Shown here piece by piece: positions 8,156-16,863 of a stretch of 48,494 nt of DNA. The stretch covers positions 1 through 48,494 of the forward strand of contig NZ_QSEK01000023.1 in the NCBI RefSeq assembly GCF_003464165.1. The letters are read 5' to 3'. Both the position numbers and the translations under genes were made by a program. The DNA comes from Eubacterium sp. AM49-13BH. GTDB taxonomy: Bacteria; Bacillota; Clostridia; Lachnospirales; Lachnospiraceae. The notes under the pieces are model-generated. The model ran no database searches and was not told the origin of the DNA. It saw only the letters and a list, made by a program, of their open reading frames with translations. Position 1 is the stretch's first letter, and every line of letters begins with the position of its first letter.

Positions 8156-8929
8156 ATGAAGAAGAAAATAAAAAGTGCAGTAATAAGTATAGCAGTTATA
8201 GCAGTATTATTATTGTCAATTCTAATAGGGGTTAAGAATGGTACGCTTGATAAGCTGACAAAAGAAATGCCGACACTTGCAACAAGTCAGGAAGAGACAG
8301 AGAAGACTACAGTAAATGTTAAAAATGATTCTACAGAAAGTAAACCATATGAAGGAATAGAAATTGCTGGATATGGAGAAGAGTTCGATGTAAAATTGCA
8401 TATTTTGACATCTGGTAAATATGATGAAAATGATAGAAGTACTTATAACATATTTCATGTAAGAGTTAATGATTGTAAAATATCGAGACAGTGTGACTTT
8501 GATATAAATAGGATTGATTATGGATTAGAAAATAAGAAGGCTAGCATGGATAGTAATAATAACTTTATATCAGATTATTACTATGCAGCAGTAGAATTAG
8601 AAATAACTAAGGATGTTGATGATAACGAAACATCTGGTGTATATGATAATATTTTTCAGACTGTTTGGTATATAGAAAGTTTAAAAGATGATGGAACACA
8701 TCCGCCTATTAAAAATGCAGGAACGGTTGGCTCTGATGCAGAAGCCAATCAAATGGGAAAAACATATTTCAGTTTTGAAAAAGGTGAAACAAAAAAATTA
8801 ATATTATATTGTATATTTACAGACGAAGAGGTTGAAAATGACACAATTGCTTTGAGTTTTCATGATAGGACATCACCATATATAGGACCATTAGCAATCA
8901 TACATGAACCGGGAGGAGAAAATGAATAA
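8156..8929 (+). CDS. Exported/anchored protein of unknown function, duplicate copy 2
   Basis: A 257-residue paralogue of the protein at 6730, with the same lysine-rich start, N-terminal helix and extracellular domain. The two nucleotide sequences are nearly the same over the first about 140 bases and drift afterwards, which suggests an old tandem duplication now split by the secreted protein gene. The main difference is a changed segment around residues 75-85 and a few extra residues near ETSGVYDN. The start at 8156 is preferred over a TTG at 8141 because AAAGGGA (8144-8150) is correctly spaced for 8156. Its end overlaps the permease gene by 8 bases, tying it to the transporter operon. Confidence 0.8.
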   Translation: MKKKIKSAVISIAVIAVLLLSILIGVKNGTLDKLTKEMPTLATSQEETEKTTVNVKNDSTESKPYEGIEIAGYGEEFDVKLHILTSGKYDENDRSTYNIFHVRVNDCKISRQCDFDINRIDYGLENKKASMDSNNNFISDYYYAAVELEITKDVDDNETSGVYDNIFQTVWYIESLKDDGTHPPIKNAGTVGSDAEANQMGKTYFSFEKGETKKLILYCIFTDEEVENDTIALSFHDRTSPYIGPLAIIHEPGGENE

Positions 8930-9743
8930 ATTAATTAAAATAGAAATGGAAAGAGCATTTAAGAATAAGATGCTTATAATATCTGTAGTAATAGGATTAG
9001 TTATTGTTGGATTTAATATATGGAACGAGATTATTCCTGCAAGAAAAACATTAGATAAACTGCTTGAGATGGGAAAATACAGCGGTATACAGCTTCCGGG
9101 ACTATATATGAAGTGGATGGGAGTAAGACCGGGGTCTTATGTATTTCTTTATTACTTTATTATGCCGCTGCTGACAGCATTGCCATATTCTATAAGTATA
9201 TTGATGGATGTGAAGAAGCATTATGTTAATAATATATTTACAAGAATTGATAAAAAGAAGTATTACAAAGCGAAGCTTTTTGCCCAGTTTATAGTAGGTG
9301 GTTTTGTGGCAAGCTTTCCGCTTGTTATATCATTTGTTGTGACAGCTATGATTTTGCCAGCTTTTAAGCCAGAATCGGTCAGCTCACAGTTTAATTTCTC
9401 AAAACTGTCAGTTTTTGGAGATTTATTTTTTAAAGCACCGTTTGCAATGGCTGTTATAGTATTTTTATTTGCATTTGTGGGATTTGGACTTATTAACTGT
9501 ATTGCATACATATTTGCAGACCTTGTAAATAACAGGTTTATGGTCGCACTTACACCATTCATGATGTATTTCTTTTATTATATTGTTTGTTCATCTATTG
9601 GAAGAGATGGCCCTATGGAATATCTGACAGCATCCAAACTGCGTTATTCTGAACTGAAATTTATGATAATTGATATGGTGATGTTAATAGTGCTGATAAC
9701 AGTATCGTATTTTGTACGAAGCAGAAGAAAGGATGCAATCTGA
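8922..9743 (+). CDS. ABC-2-type permease, subunit 1
   Basis: A 273-residue integral membrane protein with about six helices (roughly residues 18-35, 70-95, 120-145, 165-200, 205-230 and 245-265), in the layout of ABC-2 exporter permeases. No ATPase motif is present; the ATPase is probably the product of 11871. The start at 8922 is chosen because GGGAGGA (8911-8917) lies correctly before it, and it gives an 8-base overlap with the upstream gene. Probably exports or removes a peptide, as lantibiotic-type LanFEG and BcrAB systems do (inference). Confidence 0.8.
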   Translation: MNKLIKIEMERAFKNKMLIISVVIGLVIVGFNIWNEIIPARKTLDKLLEMGKYSGIQLPGLYMKWMGVRPGSYVFLYYFIMPLLTALPYSISILMDVKKHYVNNIFTRIDKKKYYKAKLFAQFIVGGFVASFPLVISFVVTAMILPAFKPESVSSQFNFSKLSVFGDLFFKAPFAMAVIVFLFAFVGFGLINCIAYIFADLVNNRFMVALTPFMMYFFYYIVCSSIGRDGPMEYLTASKLRYSELKFMIIDMVMLIVLITVSYFVRSRRKDAI

Positions 9744-9744
9744 T

Positions 9745-10293
9745 ATGAAGAAGAAAATATTAATAATAGCGTTAGTATGTATATTGGCGGGAGTGGCAGC
9801 GTTCTATATAGTTAAAGTCAATAAGATGTATCCCCAGGGAAGTGTAACTGAATATGAGATTAATGAACAGGTTGAACTTAGCGGATATTCGGCATCTGTC
9901 AGCAGTTATAAGGTTATGTCAATTGAAGATTTTTTGAATGAGTATGGAATTGACAAAAGAAAAGACATAAGTGATGAGCAGGATGATTTATATGTGATGG
10001 TTGCTGAATGTACTTTAGATATAACGGGTGAGATGAAAGGATTTCCTTATGCAGATATCAGACTTGCATCGGGAGCTTTTTCACAGGGAGTATCTAATGA
10101 TTATATAAGAGAAATTAACAAAGATGTCAATTTTTCTAAGTTTGAGCAGGGGACAAGCATTACTGTAGATATACCTTTCCTTATCCACAGCATATCATTT
10201 CCTCACAGCATAAATGCTGATAAGCTGAACAAAGAAGAATGGCAGTTGTATTTCTCAGTAACTCCGGGTAAGTATGTGAGATTGGGTAAATAA
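9745..10293 (+). CDS. Membrane-anchored extracellular protein of unknown function
   Basis: A 182-residue protein with a lysine start and one N-terminal helix (about residues 5-22), then a soluble extracellular domain that begins YPQGSVTEYEINEQVELSG. Such single-helix proteins with a beta-rich domain occur beside ABC-2 transporters in Firmicutes; no family was identified. The start at 9745 comes one base after the upstream stop, with AGAAAGGA before it. The next gene starts one base after its stop, so it is part of the transporter operon. It may be an accessory or immunity subunit. Confidence 0.75.
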   Translation: MKKKILIIALVCILAGVAAFYIVKVNKMYPQGSVTEYEINEQVELSGYSASVSSYKVMSIEDFLNEYGIDKRKDISDEQDDLYVMVAECTLDITGEMKGFPYADIRLASGAFSQGVSNDYIREINKDVNFSKFEQGTSITVDIPFLIHSISFPHSINADKLNKEEWQLYFSVTPGKYVRLGK

Positions 10294-10294
10294 T

Positions 10295-11059
10295 ATGTGG
10301 AATGAATTAAGAAGAAGATATGTTAACAGGGAAATGCTGTTCTGGATTGCAGGAGCAGTTATTTCACAGGAAGTTCTGCTTACGGTTTTCTTAAGAACTT
10401 TACAGAGAAATGTGTCGGGAACACCATGTGTATTAGATGTATTGACCTGTATGTCACAGAATTATGTATTTCCTCTTATGATGATTATAGCATCTGTCTG
10501 CAATCAGAGAATGATGAAATGTGACAGAGATCCAATGATAATTCTGAAATACAGTTCGAGAGCAGGAATATATCTGTGGCAGAGTATCTGTACGATAGTG
10601 TATTCGGCAGTGCTGTCGTTAATATATGAACTGGCTGCAATTGCATATGCAGCAACTAAATTTGATGTATTTTTTAACTGGAACAGTTATTCAAGTTACA
10701 AATTAATGAATCTGGATGTATTGCCGGCAGGTGAGGTGACAAGCATACAGGTAATGTTTGTTTACTGGATATTAATGGCTTTGATGATTGCGATAACATG
10801 TTTTATAGGAATTATATTTGAAATAATATTTTCGTCAGATGTTATATCAGGTGTGGCTGTTATTATATTTGCAGGAGTAGATATATTTATACCGCTTACC
10901 TACCATAAGCTGATTATATTCGGGGCTGCATGGTATAGTTCCGGAGAGTGCGCCAGAAAGCTTGGCATAGCTGCTTTAATTATGGCTGTTCTGATTATTG
11001 CAGGTCTTATTCTTCAAAGAAAGCGTGAGTATTATGAATATAAAAAAGAAGATGAGTAA
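10295..11059 (+). CDS. ABC-2-type membrane protein, subunit 2
   Basis: A 254-residue protein with about six predicted helices (around residues 15-30, 45-65, 95-120, 150-180, 185-205 and 220-240) and a charged C-terminus (RKREYYEYKKEDE). No soluble domain or ATPase motif. Similar in size and layout to the products of 8922 and 11052, with little sequence similarity. It begins one base after the preceding stop, and its end overlaps the next gene. The ribosome binding site is weak, so it probably relies on translational coupling. Confidence 0.75.
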   Translation: MWNELRRRYVNREMLFWIAGAVISQEVLLTVFLRTLQRNVSGTPCVLDVLTCMSQNYVFPLMMIIASVCNQRMMKCDRDPMIILKYSSRAGIYLWQSICTIVYSAVLSLIYELAAIAYAATKFDVFFNWNSYSSYKLMNLDVLPAGEVTSIQVMFVYWILMALMIAITCFIGIIFEIIFSSDVISGVAVIIFAGVDIFIPLTYHKLIIFGAAWYSSGECARKLGIAALIMAVLIIAGLILQRKREYYEYKKEDE

Positions 11060-11867
11060 CAAAAGTATAAGAGGCGTTATATGGCATGATATTGCAAGAG
11101 GTTTCTATGCTGACAGATTCAGATATTTAATCGCCGTTCTTATGCTTGCCGGAGTGCTGATAATATTAGGAAATCATGAATTCGGAATGATGGATACGAT
11201 ATTCTTTATTCAGGGCGGTTATGATCCTGTTCTTATTATTAAGGAGGGAAAGATTGTATTTCCTTTTGTGTGGATGCTGATTCAGTTTCTTGTCCCATTC
11301 ATGATATACAGTTATTGCAATGATGACTGTGAAGGCGTAGGAATTGATTTTCTTATGAAATGCAGAAGCAGAAGGCTGTGGTGGAACAGTAAATGTCTGT
11401 GGAACTGCCTGACTGTGCTTTCTGTATATGCAATTCAGTATGCAACAGCATTTGTATATGGATTATGTAATGGAAATCTGAGCATGAAGGTTAATTATGA
11501 GCTTTTTGAAAAGATTAGTAATAAGTCTGTTCCGGATAATCCGGCAAATGTGTGGATTATAGTGTATATGCTTGTAATGCCGGTTGTTGTTTCTTTGGTA
11601 ACAGCGCTGGTTCAGATGACAATCTCCATGTTTACGAATCCGATGATTGGCATGCTCGCAGTTATGGCATGGAATGTTATGTCAGTATTTATAAACAATC
11701 CGATTATGATAGGAAATAATTCGATGGTGGTAAGAAGCAGTGTGTATAATACACAGAGAATACAGGTATGGCAGTCAGCTGCGGTATGCATTGTTGTATA
11801 TATTGTCGTGTATGTGGTCGGAATGATTGGATTTAAGAAAAAAGATATTCTTGTGAGGGAGGATTAA
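11052..11867 (+). CDS. ABC-2-type membrane protein, subunit 3
   Basis: A 271-residue membrane protein with about six helices. A large loop lies near residues 45-75 and a conserved-looking polar turn, YCNDDCEGVGIDFLMKCRS, near 95-113. The start is uncertain: ATG at 11052 gives an 8-base overlap with the previous gene, matching overlaps elsewhere in this cluster, but ATG at 11034 is also in frame. Three bases after its stop comes the ATPase gene at 11871. Together the set of three permeases and one ATPase resembles lantibiotic-immunity or bacitracin-type exporters. Confidence 0.75.
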   Translation: MSNKSIRGVIWHDIARGFYADRFRYLIAVLMLAGVLIILGNHEFGMMDTIFFIQGGYDPVLIIKEGKIVFPFVWMLIQFLVPFMIYSYCNDDCEGVGIDFLMKCRSRRLWWNSKCLWNCLTVLSVYAIQYATAFVYGLCNGNLSMKVNYELFEKISNKSVPDNPANVWIIVYMLVMPVVVSLVTALVQMTISMFTNPMIGMLAVMAWNVMSVFINNPIMIGNNSMVVRSSVYNTQRIQVWQSAAVCIVVYIVVYVVGMIGFKKKDILVRED

Positions 11868-11870
11868 AAA

Positions 11871-12509
11871 ATGTATATTAAAATAACAGATGTTAATAAA
11901 ACGATTAAGAAAGCACCAATATTAAGGGATATCAATCTGGAATTTACAGGTGGAAAGGTATATGGATTAAGAGGAAAGAACGGTTCAGGAAAGACTATGC
12001 TTATGCGTGCTATATGCGGGCTTATTACTCCGGATTCAGGAATAATTGATATTGATGGAAAGATACTTGGAAAAGATATATCTTTTCCGGAAAGTATAGG
12101 CGTGTTAATTGAGAATCCTGCATTTATAGGTAATTATACAGGATTTAAGAATCTTAAGGTGCTGGCATCTATTCAGAACAGAATTGGTGATGAACAGATA
12201 AGAAAGGCACTTGAAGATATCGGACTTGATCCGGATGACAAGAGGACTTACAGAAAGTATTCTCTGGGAATGAAGCAGAAGTTAGGAATTGCGGCAGCAG
12301 TTATGGAAAATCCTGATATTATTATTCTTGATGAACCGATTAATGCACTTGATGAGGTAAGTGTTGAGAAGGTTCATGATATATTAGAAGAACAGAAGAA
12401 AAGAGGAGCGGTAATAATTATTGCATGCCATGATAAAGAAGAACTTGACCAGCTATCTGATGAGATTATAGAGATATCAGATGGCAGAATTATCAATAAA
12501 ACCTGTTAG
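11871..12509 (+). CDS. ABC transporter ATP-binding protein (BcrA/LanF-type)
   Basis: A 212-residue ATPase with Walker A GKNGSGKTM (about residues 35-43), a degenerate signature YSLGMKQKLGIAAAV (about 126-140), Walker B IIILDEP (about 150-156) and a switch His in IACHD. The short length and LGMKQ signature fit the DrrA/BcrA/LanF group that powers ABC-2 exporters. GGGAGGA lies directly upstream. It is the last gene of the cassette starting at 6730 and most likely energises the products of 8922, 10295 and 11052. Confidence 0.9.
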   Translation: MYIKITDVNKTIKKAPILRDINLEFTGGKVYGLRGKNGSGKTMLMRAICGLITPDSGIIDIDGKILGKDISFPESIGVLIENPAFIGNYTGFKNLKVLASIQNRIGDEQIRKALEDIGLDPDDKRTYRKYSLGMKQKLGIAAAVMENPDIIILDEPINALDEVSVEKVHDILEEQKKRGAVIIIACHDKEELDQLSDEIIEISDGRIINKTC

Positions 12510-12538
12510 TAGTATCATTACATAGTACTGGCGTAATG

Positions 12539-12552
12539 TTACAAAAATGTAA
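12539..12552. promoter_or_regulatory. BceR-type operator before the BceAB-like transporter
   Basis: TTACA-AAAA-TGTAA, an exact fit to the inverted repeat TNACA-N4-TGTAA described for BceR-type regulators. It lies 82 bases before the ATPase gene start. The candidate binder is the OmpR-family regulator at 2943. Confidence 0.65.
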
Positions 12553-12633
12553 TGTTCCGTAATATTGAACAAACGACACCGGATTAGTTAAGTGGTAAAA
12601 CATAATTAATCTATATGAAAGGAATTAATTATT

Positions 12634-13401
12634 ATGGAAACAATACTTAAGATTGATAACATTGAAAAGTATTATGGAAACAAATCAAGTCTTACCAAAG
12701 CGATTGACAATATTTCGTTTGAGGTTGGAAAGGGAGAATTCGTTTCTATAATGGGAGCGAGCGGTTCAGGAAAGACAACGCTTCTTAACTGTATATCAAC
12801 ACTTGATAAGGTGACTACAGGTAAGATATATGTCGGAGGCAATGAAATTACCCAGTTAAAGGGCAATAAGCTTAACAAGTTCAGAAGAGAGGAGTTAGGC
12901 TTTATCTTTCAGGACTTTAATCTTCTTGATACTTTAACAGCATTTGAAAATATTGCACTGGCACTTTCTATACAGAATGTTCCGGCAAGGGAGATTGAAT
13001 TAAGAGTAAGACAGACTGCAAGAGAGCTTGGCATTGAAGATGTATTAAACAAATATCCTTATCAGATGTCAGGAGGACAGAAGCAGAGAGTAGCAAGTGC
13101 AAGAGCCATTATTACTAATCCAAAGCTTATTCTTGCTGATGAGCCGACAGGGGCGCTTGATTCAAAGTCATCAAGGATGTTGCTTGAGAGCTTTAATTTT
13201 CTTAATACTGAGCTTTCGGCAACTATTCTTATGGTAACGCATGATGCATTTACAGCAAGCTACGCAGGCAGAGTGATATTTATCAAAGACGGTAAAATCT
13301 TCAATGAGATACGCAAAGGTGAATCTACAAGAAAAGAATTTTTTGATAAAATCATTGATGTTGTGACATTGTTAGGAGGCGACCTTAATAATGCTCTTTA
13401 A
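12634..13401 (+). CDS. BceA/MacB-type ABC transporter ATP-binding protein
   Basis: A 255-residue ATPase with Walker A GASGSGKTT (about residues 40-48), Q loop FQDFNLLDTL, signature MSGGQKQRVASARA (about 148-161), Walker B LILADEPTGALDS and switch VTHD. This is the family that pairs with long FtsX-like permeases to detect and resist cell-wall-targeting peptides such as bacitracin. AAAGGA lies upstream, and its end overlaps the permease gene by 11 bases. A BceR-type operator precedes it, which links it to the BceRS-like pair at 2943-4662. Confidence 0.92.
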   Translation: METILKIDNIEKYYGNKSSLTKAIDNISFEVGKGEFVSIMGASGSGKTTLLNCISTLDKVTTGKIYVGGNEITQLKGNKLNKFRREELGFIFQDFNLLDTLTAFENIALALSIQNVPAREIELRVRQTARELGIEDVLNKYPYQMSGGQKQRVASARAIITNPKLILADEPTGALDSKSSRMLLESFNFLNTELSATILMVTHDAFTASYAGRVIFIKDGKIFNEIRKGESTRKEFFDKIIDVVTLLGGDLNNAL

Positions 13402-15454
13402 GATATCATTAAAGAACATCAGGAAGAGTTTAAAGGATTATACCGTCTATTTCTTCACTCTTATTCTTGGTGTCGCAATATTCTATGTGTTTAATGCAAT
13501 TGACAGTCAGAGCGTTATGCTTGATGTAAGAGCAAATATGATGGATATTATCAAGCTGATGAATGACATGCTTTCAGGAGTGAGCGTATTCGTATCGTGC
13601 ATACTTGGATTTCTGATTATATATGCAAGCCGTTTTCTTATTAAAAGACGTAATAAGGAGTTTGGCATATATCTTACACTTGGAATGAGCAAGAGAAAGA
13701 TTTCAGTGATTCTTTTCTTTGAGACACTGCTTATCGGCATTGTTTCACTTGTGGCAGGGCTTGTTATTGGTACAATCCTTTCACAGTTTATGAGCGTGAT
13801 TGTTGCTAATATGTTTGATGCTGATATGACTAAGTTTAAATTCATATTCTCAATGAAGGCATGCATCAAGACTTTAATATATTTTGCAATTATGTATGTG
13901 TTAGTTATGATATTTAACACATTCAGTATCAGCAGATGTAAGCTTATTGATCTTCTCAATGCAGGTAAGAAAACTGAGAAGGTTACCATGAAGAACCCAA
14001 TTGTCTGCACAATAGTATTCGTCATAGGTGTTGGTATTCTTTCTTATGCATACTGGATGGTTACAAGGGGTGTTGAGTCAATAAATATCATTAATAAAAT
14101 AGGCGTTCCTATTGCACTTGGCTGTGTCGCTACATTTTTAAATATTCTGGTCAGTCTCAGGCTTTATGATAAGAATATTCACAAGTATTAAGAGTGTGTA
14201 TTATAAGGGTGTGAACAGCTTTGTGTTAAGGCAGTTCTGCAGCAAGATTAACACTACTGTATTCTCGACAACTGTTATATGTATCATGCTTTTTATTACA
14301 ATAAGCGTGCTTTCTGCAGCACTTTCAATGAAGGATTCGCTTTCAAAGGATCTGGACAGTATGTGTCCTGTTGATGTACAGCTTGCAAAATATTCATATG
14401 ATGCGATGAGCGAGGCATATGCCACATCACAGAATATGAATGAAAAAGACAGGGAAATGCTGGAAGATTCCAAATTGAGTATAATAGAAACGCTTAATAA
14501 CAGTGGATTTGATGCACAGAAGTATTTTAAGGATGTTGTTGAATATAATATATACAACACCGGATTGACAGTTAAAGATACATTAGGGGATATTAATACA
14601 GATGATTATCAGTTTATGGCAGATGCTATTATGCCGGTAATGACTATTGGCGATTATAATTCTGTTGCAAGACTGTATGGTAATAGTACGTATGAACTTA
14701 ATGACGATGAATATATTATAGTGGCAGATTATAAGAACATGGTTATGATTAGGAATCAGGCATTAAAGAAAGGAATTATATTATCTGTCAATGGAAAAGA
14801 GTATAAACCAAGATATAATGAATGCAAGGATGGTTTTGTAAAGATTGGCGTTCAGAATATGAATGATGGGATTCTTGTTGTGCCTGATAATGCGGTAAAA
14901 CCACAGCAGGTACGCAATATGGGGCTTAGTGCTGACTATAGGGCAGACACTAAGGAAGAAAGATATTCTATTGAAACACAGTTAGACAATTTAATGAAAA
15001 TTTATCATTTAAAAAGAGCTTCATTAGCTGGAATTCCAGAATTGACCTGGCTGAAAGCAGTGTCGGGCTTGGAGCATTAGTTACATTTATTGCCTTATAT
15101 TTAGGAATTATATTCCTTATAAGCAGTGCAGCAATTCTTGCGTTGAGAGAATTGTCAGACAGTGCAGACAATAAGGAACGATATGGAATGTTAAGGAAGC
15201 TTGGAGTTGATGAGAGAATGATTGATATGGCACTTTTTAAGCAGATTGGAATATTCTTTGCGTTTCCGCTGATTCTCGCACTTATACATTCTGTGTTTGG
15301 AATTAAGTTTATTAACATAATTCTTGCAACTATGGGAATGAGTTCAATGGCAGCGTCTATAGGGCTTACGCTCGCATTCGTTGCTGTTATTTATGGAGGA
15401 TATTTCCTTATAACTTATCTGTGCAGCAGAAGCATTATAAGACCTGTAAGATAA
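13391..15454 (+). pseudogene. BceB-type FtsX-like permease, two one-base frameshifts
   Basis: The intact parts show the expected BceB plan: helix 1, three helices with NKEFGIYLTLGMSKRKI (about residues 95-111), a large extracellular domain (about 300-530) and C-terminal helices with ERYGMLRKLGVDERM. The frame shifts near 14140 (one extra base in TTTTTAAAT; removing it restores FWSVSGFMIRIF) and near 14998 (one missing A in GAAAAT; adding it restores RIDLAESSVGLG). The net repair gives 687 residues, normal for the family. Two compensating indels in an otherwise conserved gene look like sequence errors, but real decay cannot be excluded. It works with the ATPase at 12634. Confidence 0.8.
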
Positions 15455-15470
15455 TTGTTTAATAATATGA

Positions 15471-15499
15471 TTGTATTTTTAATAACAATCTGCTATAAT
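15471..15499 (+). promoter_or_regulatory. Strong orphan promoter
   Basis: TTGTAT (15471-15476), a 17-base spacer and TATAAT (15494-15499) preceded by TGC, an extended -10. It points to no protein-coding gene: a terminator lies about 80 bases downstream, at 15576. Confidence 0.65.
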
Positions 15500-15505
15500 G
15501 CTGAT

Positions 15506-15611
15506 AAAGAAATTTGAACGTGAATAACGTTGGTATTAATTTAGATAATTTTCTTCATTTTACACTTCCTCTTATAGGACGCCATCTGACATGGATGGCG
15601 TCCTTTTTGTG
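15506..15611 (+). ncRNA. Candidate small RNA of about 105 bases
   Basis: The segment between the orphan promoter at 15471-15499 and the terminator at 15576-15607 holds no open frame with a ribosome binding site. It has a small hairpin (AACG / CGTT near 15518-15531), an unstructured A/T- and pyrimidine-rich middle (TTTTCTTCATTTTACACTTCCTC region) and the terminator stem. The pyrimidine-rich stretch could pair with ribosome binding sites. The annotation rests only on promoter-terminator spacing. Confidence 0.5.
15576..15607 (+). terminator. Rho-independent terminator
   Basis: An 11-bp stem (AGGACGCCATC / GATGGCGTCCT) with a short loop and five T. It ends either a small RNA starting near 15506 or transcripts from the BceAB-like operon. 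Confidence 0.9.
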
Positions 15612-15613
15612 CG

Positions 15614-15642
15614 ATGACAATCCTCAAAAAAGATGTTATAAT
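15614..15642 (+). promoter_or_regulatory. Promoter of the sirtuin-like gene
   Basis: ATGACA (15614-15619), a 17-base spacer and TATAAT (15637-15642) preceded by TGT. The start near 15649 leaves about 20 bases before the ATG at 15669, just enough for the GGAGG at 15659. Confidence 0.6.
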
Positions 15643-15668
15643 CATCTGGTTATGAAATGGAGGTATGT

Positions 15669-16172
15669 ATGATTTATAACGATTTAATGGAAGATATAAA
15701 AAGCGCAGACTATGTGCTTTTCGGACTTGGAAAAGAGATATATAATTCGGATGATGCAGAGGTTAATGATAATCTTAAGAAGCTTTTTGAGTCGATGGAG
15801 CATGTGAATTATTTTATCGTATCTACTGATAAAGAAAGAAGAATAAGAAATGTGGGATTTAACGAAAGACGTATAGTATGTCCGGCTAATGAGTCTGCTG
15901 CCGAAGAAGAGGAGAAACAGTGGGATTTCTATAACAAATGGCTTTCTTCTTCACTTGCAAAGAAGCTTGTTATTATAGAGCTGGGCGAGGATTTTTCTAA
16001 TCCTAACATTATCAGATGGCCATTCGAGAGAATTGTCATGATTAACCAGAAGGCTAAGCTGTACCGTGTTCATAGTACATTTTACCAGATTCCTAAGGAA
16101 ATCAGTGACAGAGCTTTCGCCTGTGAGATGAATGGGGCACAGTTTATAAAAGAACTTGTCAAATATTGTTAA
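15669..16172 (+). CDS. Short SIR2-like (sirtuin superfamily) protein
   Basis: A 167-residue protein, much shorter than true sirtuins (about 230-250). The beginning DYVLFGLGKEI and the end NIIRWPFERIVMINQKAKLYRVHSTFYQIPKEI recall the nucleotide-binding fold and C-terminal part of Lachnospiraceae SIR2-type proteins. The catalytic QNID motif, the active-site His and the zinc cysteines are missing, so deacylase activity is doubtful. It may bind NAD or a related nucleotide. The start at 15669 is chosen for its 5-base distance from GGAGG; an in-frame ATG at 15657 lies before that site. It has its own promoter and stands alone before hisH. Confidence 0.65.
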   Translation: MIYNDLMEDIKSADYVLFGLGKEIYNSDDAEVNDNLKKLFESMEHVNYFIVSTDKERRIRNVGFNERRIVCPANESAAEEEEKQWDFYNKWLSSSLAKKLVIIELGEDFSNPNIIRWPFERIVMINQKAKLYRVHSTFYQIPKEISDRAFACEMNGAQFIKELVKYC

Positions 16173-16238
16173 GACGAATTTTTTGTGATAATATTTTACT
16201 GATTATTACAGAATACATGTGTATGGAAGGATAGAAGG

Positions 16239-16844
16239 ATGATTGGAATTATCGATTATGATGCTGGCAACTTGCGCAGCGTTGAAAAGGCTTTAGTATC
16301 ATTAGGCGAGGAAGTTATTGTATCAAGAGATTCAAGTGAAATCCTGCAGGCGGATAAGGTTATTCTTCCGGGGGTTGGTTCATTTGGAGATGCCATGAAT
16401 AATCTTGATAAGTTCGGACTTGTTGATACTATTAAGAAGGTCGCTGCGAGTGGAACACCATTTCTTGGAATATGCCTTGGACTGCAGCTTTTGTTTAAGG
16501 AAAGTGATGAGACTCCGGGAGCAGAGGGACTTGATATTCTCCCAGGAAAGATATTAAAGATTCCTGCTAAGGATGGCTTCAAGATTCCACATATGGGCTG
16601 GAATTCTCTTGATGTTAAGCCGGGAGCGAGACTCTTTAAGGGACTCGAAGGTAACCCATATGTATATTTTGTACATTCCTATTATCTTAAGGCAGCAGAT
16701 GAGGGAATTGTTGCTGCAACTACCGAATACACTACACATATTCATGCTTCGGTTGAGAGTGGCAATGTGTTTGCATGCCAGTTCCATCCAGAGAAGAGCA
16801 GCGATGTAGGACTTAAGATATTAAAGAATTTCGCATCATTATAA
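16239..16844 (+). CDS. hisH: Imidazole glycerol phosphate synthase, glutaminase subunit HisH
   Basis: A 201-residue class I glutamine amidotransferase. The nucleophile Cys is in GICLGLQLL (about residues 77-85), and the His/Glu of the triad are in FHPEKSS near residue 187. PGVGSFGDA near residue 44 forms the oxyanion strand. It produces ammonia for HisF in histidine synthesis. hisF starts 20 bases after its stop. The other his genes are not in this window. Confidence 0.96.
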   Translation: MIGIIDYDAGNLRSVEKALVSLGEEVIVSRDSSEILQADKVILPGVGSFGDAMNNLDKFGLVDTIKKVAASGTPFLGICLGLQLLFKESDETPGAEGLDILPGKILKIPAKDGFKIPHMGWNSLDVKPGARLFKGLEGNPYVYFVHSYYLKAADEGIVAATTEYTTHIHASVESGNVFACQFHPEKSSDVGLKILKNFASL

Positions 16845-16863
16845 TTGCTTAAAGGAGTTGCTC

